Assembly: GCA_963732375.1 (NCBI GenBank)
Contig: CAVSZE010000003.1
Coordinates: 558,001 to 622,000, forward strand
DNA: 64,000 nt
Direction: 5' to 3'
Source: RPQJ01 sp963732375
Lineage (GTDB): Bacteria; Pseudomonadota; Gammaproteobacteria; Steroidobacterales; Steroidobacteraceae
The translations under genes were made by a program, and so were the position numbers. The notes under the pieces were generated by a model. That model had not been told where the DNA came from and ran no database searches. It saw only the letters and a program-made list of their open reading frames with translations. Positions 8,075 through 15,330 of the stretch are shown one piece after another (within the stretch, counting starts at the first letter, position 1; each line of letters starts with the position of its first letter).

Positions 8075-8740
8075 ATGTTGTCTCACTCGACCGGCAGGAT
8101 CGAATCGCCCGAGGTGGCGCGCTTGAGCGCGCTGCCCGATGAGGACCGCGCCCGGGGCAACATGTACGCGCTGCTCGGCAACCTGCTGGCCGGGCCGCCC
8201 GACGCCGAGACGCTGCAGATGCTCCGCGGCATTGCTCCTGAAGCCGACGACGACAGCCTGCTGGCGGCGTCCTGGCAGATGCTGGCGGTGGCCGCGTCAC
8301 GCACCGATCAAGAGTCGCTGAAGAGCGAATACGACACCCTGTTCATCGGCGTCGGCCGCGGCGAACTCGTGCCCTACGGCTCCTGGTACCTGACCGGTTT
8401 CCTGATGGAGCAGCCACTGGCCCAGTTGAGGGGCGACCTGCGCGAACTCGGCATCGAACGCCAGGCCGGCGTGCACGAACCCGAGGACCACGCTGCGGCG
8501 CTATGCGACACGATGGCGCTGCTCATCACGGCAGACGAGCCGGCACCGCTCGACCAGCAGCATGGTTTCTTTGCCCGTCACCTCGAGCCCTGGATTCCAA
8601 GGTTCTTCCGCGACCTGCAGCAGGCGGAGTCCGCGCGTTTCTACCGGGCTGTGGGGCAACTGGGCGAACTGTTCATCGGCATCGAGGTGCAGGCGTTCCG
8701 GGTTGCCGTCCCGGCCGCAGGCTCCGCGAAGCCCTCATGA
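8075..8740 (+). CDS. TorD/DmsD-family molecular chaperone for formate dehydrogenase
   Basis: This 221-residue, mostly helical protein contains RARGNMYALLGNLLAGPPD, SLKSEYDTLFIGVGRGE and LVPYGSWYLTGFLMEQPLAQLR, the usual TorD-family blocks. The middle EPEDHAAALCDTMALL matches the family's conserved E-P-E/D-H segment. These chaperones bind Tat signal peptides and hold the catalytic subunit until Mo-bisMGD is inserted. It is the first gene after the sigma-54 promoter, followed by fdhX and fdhA. ATG 8075 has AAGG eight bases upstream. Confidence 0.9.
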   Translation: MLSHSTGRIESPEVARLSALPDEDRARGNMYALLGNLLAGPPDAETLQMLRGIAPEADDDSLLAASWQMLAVAASRTDQESLKSEYDTLFIGVGRGELVPYGSWYLTGFLMEQPLAQLRGDLRELGIERQAGVHEPEDHAAALCDTMALLITADEPAPLDQQHGFFARHLEPWIPRFFRDLQQAESARFYRAVGQLGELFIGIEVQAFRVAVPAAGSAKPS

Positions 8741-8752
8741 GGAAGCACGACC

Positions 8753-8959
8753 ATGATTCGAGATCTGATTGACAGGATGACCGATCGACGCAAGTTCCTG
8801 CGTGACATCGCGGCCGCAGGCGGTCTTGTCGCCGTCGCGGGTCCGGCCGGTGCGAGCGCCGTGGCGCGGGCCGCGGCACCCGCGGCGACTGCGAGCAAGC
8901 CCGACGGCTATCGCGTGACCGCCCACGTTTCGAAGTATTACGACAAGGCACGGATCTGA
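8753..8959 (+). CDS. Formate dehydrogenase region Tat-target protein (FdhX-like)
   Basis: This 68-residue protein has a twin-arginine motif (TDRRKFLRDIAAAGG) and a short hydrophobic stretch, then the tail PDGYRVTAHVSKYYDKARI. Short Tat-signal proteins of this shape regularly precede fdhA in proteobacterial formate dehydrogenase operons. Its signal resembles that of the FdhA encoded next (DRRTFLRRTG). It is probably exported or anchored with the enzyme; its activity is unknown. It lies 12 bases after the chaperone gene. Confidence 0.88.
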   Translation: MIRDLIDRMTDRRKFLRDIAAAGGLVAVAGPAGASAVARAAAPAATASKPDGYRVTAHVSKYYDKARI

Positions 8960-9020
8960 ACGGCGCGCCCGCGCGAGCCGTACAGACGCGTCCTCACCAC
9001 TGCAACCGGGAGACTCAGCG

Positions 9021-11906
9021 ATGAAGCTGGTCAAGAAGCAAGACGTCGAAACAGCCGAATCCACGCCCGCCGCCAGCGGACTGCTCGGTCGCACGATCGA
9101 CCGGCGCACGTTCCTGCGCCGCACCGGCATGGCGGCCGGCGGCGCAGCCGTCGCGACCACCGTGTCGATGCGCATGATGCGGCGCGCTGACGCGGCGTCG
9201 AGCGAGGCCGCAGACGGCGAGGTCGCGACCCTGCGTTCGGTGTGCACGCATTGCTCGGTCGGCTGCGGAATCATCGCTGAGGTACAGAACGGCGTCTGGA
9301 CCGGACAGGAGCCCGATTTCGACTCGCCCTTCAACCTCGGCGGTCATTGCGCCAAGGGCGCTGCGGTCCGCGAGCACGGCCATGGCGACAAGCGGCTCAA
9401 GTACCCGATGAAACTCGTGGGCGGCAAGTGGCAGCGCCTTTCCTGGGACCAGGCCATCAACGAGATCGGCGACAAGGTGCTCGCGATCCGCGAGCAGCAC
9501 AGCCCCGACTCCGTCTACTGGCTCGGCTCGGCGAAGTTCTCGAACGAGCAGTCGTACCTGTACAGGAAGTTCGCCGCGCTATGGGGTAGCAACAACGTCG
9601 ACCACCAGGCCCGCATCTGCCACTCGACCACGGTGGCGGGCGTGGCGAATACCTGGGGCTACGGCGCGATGACCAACTCCTACAACGACATGCACCTGTG
9701 CAAGTCGATGTTCTTCATCGGCAGTAACGCAGCCGAGGCGCACCCGGTCGCGATGCAGCACATCCTGCGCGGCAAGGAGAACGGCTCCAAGCTGATCGTC
9801 GTCGATCCACGCTTCACGCGTACGGCGGCGCACGCCGACCAGTACATCCGGCTGCGCTCCGGCACCGATGTTCCGCTGATCTGGGGTGTGCTGTGGCACA
9901 TCTTCGCGAACGGCTGGGAGGACAAGGAATACATCAGCCAGCGCGTCTTCGGCATGGACGAGGTCCGGGCGGAAGTCGCGAAGTGGACGCCCGACGTCGT
10001 CGAGAATGTCACCGGCGTGCCGCCGGAAGAGGTCAAGCGCGCCGCACAGACCATGGCCGAGAACCGGCCGGGAACCATCGTCTGGTGCATGGGCGGCACC
10101 CAGCACACGGTCGGCAACAACAACACCCGCGCCTACTGCATCCTGCAACTGGCGCTGGGCAACATCGGTACAGCGGGCGGCGGCGCCAACATCTTCCGCG
10201 GCCACGACAACGTGCAGGGCGCCACCGACTTTGGCGTGCTGGCGGATTCGCTGCCGGGCTATTACGGGCTTGCCGAGGGCGCCTGGAAGCACTGGTGCAA
10301 GGTGTGGGACCTCGACTTCGAGTGGGTCAAGGCACGCTTCGACCAGGCGAGCTATGAAGAAGGCAAGGACATGACGCCGTCGATGTTCCTGCGTGGCATC
10401 ACGGTGTCGCGCTGGATCGACGGCGTGATGGAGCCGGCCGAGAACATGGCGCAGAAGGCCCCGATCAAGGCCATGTTCATGTGGGGCCACGCACCCAACA
10501 GCCAGACGCGCGGTCCCGAGATGAAGAAGGCCATGGAGGCGCTCGAGATGCTGGTCATCGTGGACCCGTACCCGACGCACTCCTCCGTGCTGCCGGACCG
10601 CAAGGACGGCATCTACCTGCTGCCGGCAGCCACCCAGTTCGAGACCTACGGTTCGGTTACGGCCTCGAACCGCTCGATGCAGTGGCGCGAGAAGATCATC
10701 GAGCCGCTGTTCGAGTCGCTGCCCGACCACGTCATCATGTACAAGTTCGCGAAGAAGCTCGGCTTCGCCGAGCAGCTGACCAAGCACATCAAGGTGAACG
10801 GCGAGGAGCCGCTGATCGAGGACATCCTGCGAGAGATCAACCGCGGCATGTGGACGATCGGCTACACCGGGCAGAGCCCGGAGCGATTGAAGCTCCACCT
10901 GGAGAACAAGCACACGTTCAACACCACGACGCTGAAGGCCGAGGGCGGCCCCTGCGACGGCGAATACTACGGCCTGCCCTGGCCCTGCTGGGGCACGCCG
11001 GAGATGAAGCACCCCGGTTCGCCGAACCTGTACGACACCAGCATGACCGTGGCGGAAGGCGGCATGCCGTTCCGCGCCAACTTCGGCGTCGAGTACCAGG
11101 GCAAGACACTTCTCGCCGAGGGTTCGTGGAGCAAGGGCTCCGAAATCGAGGACGGCTATCCGGAATTCACGGCCGACCTTCTCAAGCAACTCGGATGGTG
11201 GGACGACCTGACCGCCGACGAAAAGACGGCCGCCGAGGGCAAGAACTGGAAGACCGACCTGTCCGGCGGCATCCAGCGCGTTGCGATCAAGCACGGCTGC
11301 GCGCCGTACGGCAACGGCAAGGCGCGCTGCATCGTATGGAATTTTCCGGACCCGGTGCCGATCCATCGCGAACCGCTGTACACGTCGCGCCATGACCTCG
11401 TGGCGCAATTCCCGACCTACGAGGACAGGAAGCGCTTCTGGCGCCTGCCCACGCGTTACATGTCGATCCAGGCCAAGGACTACTCCGGCGACTTCCCGCT
11501 GATCCACACCAGTGGCCGTCTTGTCGAGCACGAGGGCGGCGCCGCCGAGACACGTTCGAACAAGTGGCTCGCGGAGCTGCAACAGCACATGTTCGCCGAG
11601 ATCAATCCGGCCGATGCCAACGACCGCGGCATCAAGGACGGCCAATGGATATGGCTCGCAGGACCGGAGGGCGGCCGCATCAAGATCATGGCGATGGTCA
11701 CACCTCGCGTAGGCCGGGGCGTGGTGTTCACGCCATTTCACTTCGGCGGCTGGTTCGACGGCAAGGACCTGCTTGCGAAATACCCCGAGGGGACGGCCCC
11801 CTGGGTGCGGGGCGAGGCCTGCAACACCGCGTTCACCTACGGCTACGACTCGGTGACTGCGATGCAGGAAACCAAGGCGTCGCTCTGCCAGATCACGCCA
11901 GCCTAG
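9021..11906 (+). CDS. fdhA: Formate dehydrogenase catalytic (alpha) subunit, Tat-exported, Cys type
   Basis: This 961-residue molybdopterin oxidoreductase has a Tat signal (DRRTFLRRTGMAAGG, residues 28-42), then a [4Fe-4S] ligand set Cys75, Cys78, Cys82 and Cys110. The active-site segment is RICHSTTVAG with Cys200 (TGC at 9618-9620) followed by His201, in place of the selenocysteine-His of E. coli FdnG. Bis-MGD-binding blocks and a C-terminal molydopterin dinucleotide-binding domain follow (HTSGRLVEHEGGAAETRSN, NPADANDRGIKDG). It oxidises formate to CO2, probably in the periplasm. ATG 9021 follows GGGAGA. It is operonic with the chaperone, fdhX, fdhB and the cytochrome subunit. Confidence 0.96.
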   Translation: MKLVKKQDVETAESTPAASGLLGRTIDRRTFLRRTGMAAGGAAVATTVSMRMMRRADAASSEAADGEVATLRSVCTHCSVGCGIIAEVQNGVWTGQEPDFDSPFNLGGHCAKGAAVREHGHGDKRLKYPMKLVGGKWQRLSWDQAINEIGDKVLAIREQHSPDSVYWLGSAKFSNEQSYLYRKFAALWGSNNVDHQARICHSTTVAGVANTWGYGAMTNSYNDMHLCKSMFFIGSNAAEAHPVAMQHILRGKENGSKLIVVDPRFTRTAAHADQYIRLRSGTDVPLIWGVLWHIFANGWEDKEYISQRVFGMDEVRAEVAKWTPDVVENVTGVPPEEVKRAAQTMAENRPGTIVWCMGGTQHTVGNNNTRAYCILQLALGNIGTAGGGANIFRGHDNVQGATDFGVLADSLPGYYGLAEGAWKHWCKVWDLDFEWVKARFDQASYEEGKDMTPSMFLRGITVSRWIDGVMEPAENMAQKAPIKAMFMWGHAPNSQTRGPEMKKAMEALEMLVIVDPYPTHSSVLPDRKDGIYLLPAATQFETYGSVTASNRSMQWREKIIEPLFESLPDHVIMYKFAKKLGFAEQLTKHIKVNGEEPLIEDILREINRGMWTIGYTGQSPERLKLHLENKHTFNTTTLKAEGGPCDGEYYGLPWPCWGTPEMKHPGSPNLYDTSMTVAEGGMPFRANFGVEYQGKTLLAEGSWSKGSEIEDGYPEFTADLLKQLGWWDDLTADEKTAAEGKNWKTDLSGGIQRVAIKHGCAPYGNGKARCIVWNFPDPVPIHREPLYTSRHDLVAQFPTYEDRKRFWRLPTRYMSIQAKDYSGDFPLIHTSGRLVEHEGGAAETRSNKWLAELQQHMFAEINPADANDRGIKDGQWIWLAGPEGGRIKIMAMVTPRVGRGVVFTPFHFGGWFDGKDLLAKYPEGTAPWVRGEACNTAFTYGYDSVTAMQETKASLCQITPA

Positions 11907-11919
11907 GAGAGACTCGATC

Positions 11920-12510
11920 ATGGCTCGTATGAAATTCCTGTGTGATTCCGAGCGCTGCATCGAATGCAACGGCTGCGTGACCGCATGCAAGAACGAGAAC
12001 GACGTGCCCTGGGGCATCAACCGCCGCCGGGTGGTCACGATGAACGACGGCGTGCCCGGCGAGCGCTCGATCTCAGTCTCCTGCATGCACTGCACCGACG
12101 CGCCGTGCGCGGCGGTGTGCCCGGTGGACTGCTTCGTCACGACCGCAGATGGCATCGTGCTGCACGACAAGGACCTCTGCATCGGCTGCGGCTATTGCTT
12201 CTACGCCTGTCCTTTCGGCGCCCCGCAATTCCCGCAGAAGGAGGCCTTCGGCGACCGCGGCAAGATGGACAAGTGCACGTTCTGCGCCGGCGGTCCGGGC
12301 GATGGCAGCACCGAGGAACAGCTCGAGAAATACGGCCGCAACCGCATCGCCGAGGGCAAGCTGCCGTTGTGCGCGGAGATGTGCGCGACAAAGGCGCTGC
12401 TCGCAGGCGACGCGGACGTGGTGTCCGAGATCTACCTCGAGCGAGTCACGAAGCGGGATGGACGGCCGCAGAGCTGGGGCTGGCTGACCGCCTATCAGGA
12501 CGAAGTGTGA
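11920..12510 (+). CDS. fdhB: Formate dehydrogenase iron-sulfur (beta) subunit
   Basis: This 196-residue protein carries four Cys groups: CIECNGCVTACK, CMHCTDAPCAAVCPVDC, CIGCGYCFYACPFGA and CTFC with later Cys residues (CAEMC). These bind four [4Fe-4S] clusters as in other FdhB/HybA-like subunits. It passes electrons from FdhA to the membrane cytochrome. It has no signal peptide of its own, so it presumably rides out with FdhA through Tat. It starts 13 bases after fdhA with AGGAGAG upstream. Confidence 0.95.
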   Translation: MARMKFLCDSERCIECNGCVTACKNENDVPWGINRRRVVTMNDGVPGERSISVSCMHCTDAPCAAVCPVDCFVTTADGIVLHDKDLCIGCGYCFYACPFGAPQFPQKEAFGDRGKMDKCTFCAGGPGDGSTEEQLEKYGRNRIAEGKLPLCAEMCATKALLAGDADVVSEIYLERVTKRDGRPQSWGWLTAYQDEV

Positions 12511-12547
12511 GGCAGCGGTTCGATCGGCTCCTTTGGAGAATCGTGTA

Positions 12548-12745
12548 ATGAAAACCTGGCAATTGGCGCGGATTCTCGGCTTGATGGCTGTCACGGCAGT
12601 GCTAGCGACGGGGTGTGGTCGCGGCAAGGGGGTGACTGTCTATGAGCCGGGCGTCTACAAGGGCGCGGCCTATGCGACGGAGTTCACACCAGAGCTGCAG
12701 TCGCAGTTGCAGGAGCGCGGCCGCTTGAGCCAGTCGGATCGCTGA
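12548..12745 (+). CDS. Small predicted lipoprotein in the formate dehydrogenase operon
   Basis: This 65-residue protein starts at ATG 12548, nine bases after a TTTGGAG site. It has a Lys/Arg N-terminus, a hydrophobic core (LGLMAVTAVLATGC) and a lipobox LATGC, predicting a lipid-anchored protein with about 45 mature residues (VTVYEPGVYKGAAYATEF). It lies between fdhB and the cytochrome gene, so it may help dock the complex at the membrane. I do not recognise a named family. Confidence 0.75.
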   Translation: MKTWQLARILGLMAVTAVLATGCGRGKGVTVYEPGVYKGAAYATEFTPELQSQLQERGRLSQSDR

Positions 12746-12776
12746 GGCGCCGGGCTGCAGGATCGGGAGACGACGA

Positions 12777-13844
12777 ATGAACCAGTCTCGAAGCGGGATG
12801 AACCACCGGGCAGGACGTGTGCGGGCGATGCTGTGGAGCGTCGTGCTGATCGCCGCCGGCGCCATGCTGCTGCCACTGACCGCATACGTGTGGACAGCCG
12901 CGGTACAGGCGAAAGATACCAGTGCGCAGACCGAGGCCAGCGGCAAGAATCCTCGCGCCGCGTACTGGCGCGAAGTGCGCGACTCCGACCCCGGCTACAC
13001 GGCCGTCACGGGCCCGGAAGCCAACATCCTGATACAGAGTCGCGGCGAGACCTGGCGCGAGCTGCGCAACGGCCCGGTGAAGATCATCGGTGCCGTCATG
13101 GTGCTGGGTATCATCCTCGCCCTGCTCGCGTATCACCTTATCCACGGCGGCTTCAAGCTCGAGCACCGCACAGGGCGCAAGGTGCTGCGCTGGGCGGCGT
13201 CGGACCGCGTATTGCACTGGTACACGGCGATCCTGTTCATCGTGCTTGCGATCACGGGCTTGAGCCTGCTGTGGGGCCGCGCGGTACTGATTCCGATATT
13301 CGGCAAGGCGGGGTTCGCGGCCTGGGCCGGGATCGCGAAGCCGATTCACGACTATCTCGCGCTGGCCTTTGTTGCAGGGCTGGTCGTCATGCTGCTCAAG
13401 TGGTTCCACCACAACATCCCGGCGGCATACGACCTCGAGTGGATCAAGAAGGCGGGCGGCTACCTGGGAGGGGGCCATCCTCCGGCGGGCTTCGCGAACG
13501 CTGGCGAAAAGGCCTACTACTGGACACTCGTCTTCGCGGGCACGACGCTGGTCGTCTCCGGGTTCTGGCTGCTGTTCCCGAACTTCGGATTCGATCGGGC
13601 CGCAATGCAGAACGCAAATATCGTGCACGGCGTGAGTGCGCTGATTCTCACGGCCTTCGTCTGCCTGCACGTCTACCTCGGCACGATCGGCAGCGAGGGC
13701 GCGCTCGAGGGCATGACCACCGGCGAGGTGGACGAGGGCTGGGCGCGCCAGCACCATAGCGTGTGGCTGGACGAAATCCAGCATGGCCATGGGGAAGCCC
13801 GGCATGAATCGCCACCCGGGCGGTCTGCCGAAGCCCCGACCTGA
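12777..13844 (+). CDS. fdhC: Formate dehydrogenase cytochrome b556 (gamma) subunit
   Basis: This 355-residue integral membrane protein has a first span or signal anchor at about residues 18-42, then spans near 102-122, 145-170, 190-212 and 250-275 and one near 290-310. His residues in the helices (DRVLHWYTAILF, HDYLALAF, VHGVSALI) suit the b hemes of the FdnI-like family. It anchors the FdhAB dimer and passes electrons to quinone. The N-terminal periplasmic stretch of about 60 residues is longer than in E. coli FdnI. It is the last gene before a strong terminator hairpin. Confidence 0.93.
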   Translation: MNQSRSGMNHRAGRVRAMLWSVVLIAAGAMLLPLTAYVWTAAVQAKDTSAQTEASGKNPRAAYWREVRDSDPGYTAVTGPEANILIQSRGETWRELRNGPVKIIGAVMVLGIILALLAYHLIHGGFKLEHRTGRKVLRWAASDRVLHWYTAILFIVLAITGLSLLWGRAVLIPIFGKAGFAAWAGIAKPIHDYLALAFVAGLVVMLLKWFHHNIPAAYDLEWIKKAGGYLGGGHPPAGFANAGEKAYYWTLVFAGTTLVVSGFWLLFPNFGFDRAAMQNANIVHGVSALILTAFVCLHVYLGTIGSEGALEGMTTGEVDEGWARQHHSVWLDEIQHGHGEARHESPPGRSAEAPT

Positions 13845-13868
13845 CGGTACGAACAATTGGGGGGTGAC

Positions 13869-13896
13869 AGGGGGCGCGCAAGCGCCCCCTACTTTT
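13869..13896 (+). terminator. Rho-independent-type terminator after the fdh operon
   Basis: Nine-base perfect arms AGGGGGCGC and GCGCCCCCT flank a GCAA tetraloop, followed by ACTTTT. It lies 25 bases after the cytochrome gene stop. The stem is very strong; the T tract is short. Confidence 0.8.
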
Positions 13897-14015
13897 GGCG
13901 GACCCATTCCTGGTTGCGGAGACCCTGCCTGGTACGCCACACAGGTTGGATGCATGGCCCCCGGCGTGTAACCTCCAGCGATTCACGTAGCGGCATACCA
14001 TCGGGATCAAAGCGC

Positions 14016-14753
14016 ATGCGTTGCCTGATCGGCATCGACGACACGGACAACCTGGAGAGCCGGGGAACCGGCTTCCGCGCCCGCCAGCTCGGTGCACGTC
14101 TCGCCGAGGCAGGACTCGGCACGGCCCGCGGCATCACGCGGCACCAGCTCTACGTGCACCCGTCGATCCCCTACACGTCCCACAACAGCTCCGCGTGCCT
14201 CGACGTGGACATCGACAAGGCGCGCCTCAACGCGGTGCGCGACTTCTGTCGCGAATACCTGGCGAAAGAAAGTGCGGAAGGCTCGGACGCGGGCCTGTGC
14301 ATGGCGGCTTTCGACACCGTCGCCGACGAGCTGGTCGAGTTCGGACGCAGTGTAAAAGGCACGATCCGCACCCAGGATGAAGCACGCGACCTCGCGGCTC
14401 GCCACGGCGCCCACCTGGAAGGCGTCACCGGGGACCAGATGGGCGTGATCGGCGCGCTGTCCGCCGTCGGTCTGCGACGCGGGGGGCACGATGGACGATT
14501 CATCTGGCTCGAGGGTGTGCGCGAACTGACCGGCACGATGACGGCAGGTGCGCTCATCGCCACGACTGGCATAGACTCTGTCGAATCCACGGACGGCCAA
14601 CCGCTTCCCGCGGACGCGGTGGTGCTCGTGGATCCATGGCCGCGTCCGGTGCTGCTGCACGGCAGGGCGGTGTTGCTTACGGAAAAGAACGGGGATGGGC
14701 ACGAACATGGCGACTGGAAAATCCTCGGCAAGGAAGCTATTCGGCGCTATTGA
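14016..14753 (+). CDS. TiaS-like (GIDDTD motif) protein of unknown function
   Basis: This 245-residue protein starts at ATG 14016 with MRCLIGIDDTDNLESRGTG. That motif resembles the opening of archaeal tRNA(Ile2) agmatinylcytidine synthetase (TiaS, DUF1743 region). HNSSACLDVDID and TGDQMGVIGALSAVGLR follow. Archaeal TiaS is much longer and has OB and zinc parts, so this is a shortened relative. It follows the fdh terminator, and its 3' end overlaps the next gene by 47 bases. A tRNA role is not expected in this bacterium; an ATP- or RNA-related role is possible but unproven. Confidence 0.65.
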   Translation: MRCLIGIDDTDNLESRGTGFRARQLGARLAEAGLGTARGITRHQLYVHPSIPYTSHNSSACLDVDIDKARLNAVRDFCREYLAKESAEGSDAGLCMAAFDTVADELVEFGRSVKGTIRTQDEARDLAARHGAHLEGVTGDQMGVIGALSAVGLRRGGHDGRFIWLEGVRELTGTMTAGALIATTGIDSVESTDGQPLPADAVVLVDPWPRPVLLHGRAVLLTEKNGDGHEHGDWKILGKEAIRRY

Positions 14754-15273
14754 CCTGGTCGGACCGCTGACGGCAGGTCGGGCGCTGTTCCTGGCGTCGC
14801 TGGGCGTCACCATCGTCGCGCTGGAGCGGGGCTTCAACTGGTCGCTGCAACTGCCCGGCCACCATGGACTCGAGGCAATGGCGCTGCTGGTGCTGGCGCG
14901 CCTCAGCTGCACCAATCCCTGGTCTGCGACGCTGGTCGGAGCCAGTGCGGCGGTGGCCGCGCCGCTCCTCGGGGCCAGCCACGGGGTACTGATGCCGCTG
15001 TTCTACGTGCTGCCGGGACTGGTGCTGGACCTGGGCTATCGGCTCTCGCCGCGTTTCGGCAGGTCGCTGCTGTTCCTTCCGCTGCTCGCGGCCCTGGCCT
15101 ACGCAGCAAAACCGGCGGTTCGCGTGATTGCGAACCAGTTGTTCGGGATGCAGTTCGGCTCGCTGCGCGCCGGGCCGGTCTACCCGATCATCACCCACCT
15201 GCTGTTCGGATTCCTCGGGGCACTGGCCGCGGTGCTGGTTTGGCGGGCGACCGAAAGCCGCCTGCGCCAGTAG
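14707..15273 (+). CDS. Small polytopic membrane protein, overlaps the TiaS-like gene
   Basis: This 188-residue protein (ATG 14707; ATG 14695 is an alternative) has about five or six hydrophobic segments (ALFLASLGVTIVAL, LEAMALLVLARL, ATLVGASAAVAAPLLG, VLMPLFYVLPGLVLDLG, LFLPLLAALAYA, and a C-terminal span). Size and Gly/Ala-rich helices recall substrate-binding S components of ECF importers, but no family motif is certain. The 47-base overlap with the upstream gene implies coupled translation. It ends 57 bases from the convergent TonB-dependent receptor gene. Confidence 0.6.
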   Translation: MATGKSSARKLFGAIDLVGPLTAGRALFLASLGVTIVALERGFNWSLQLPGHHGLEAMALLVLARLSCTNPWSATLVGASAAVAAPLLGASHGVLMPLFYVLPGLVLDLGYRLSPRFGRSLLFLPLLAALAYAAKPAVRVIANQLFGMQFGSLRAGPVYPIITHLLFGFLGALAAVLVWRATESRLRQ

Positions 15274-15330
15274 CTCACCCAGTAGCCCATTTCGCCACCG
15301 GGCGTCGGCGCCGCTGCCCTACGGTGTCCC

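Noticed and set aside
9579..12182. An 867-codon open frame on the minus strand across fdhA/fdhB
   Set aside because: It is antisense to two certain genes and reads as Arg/Leu/Ala/His-rich low-complexity protein, a normal artefact of GC-rich codon use.
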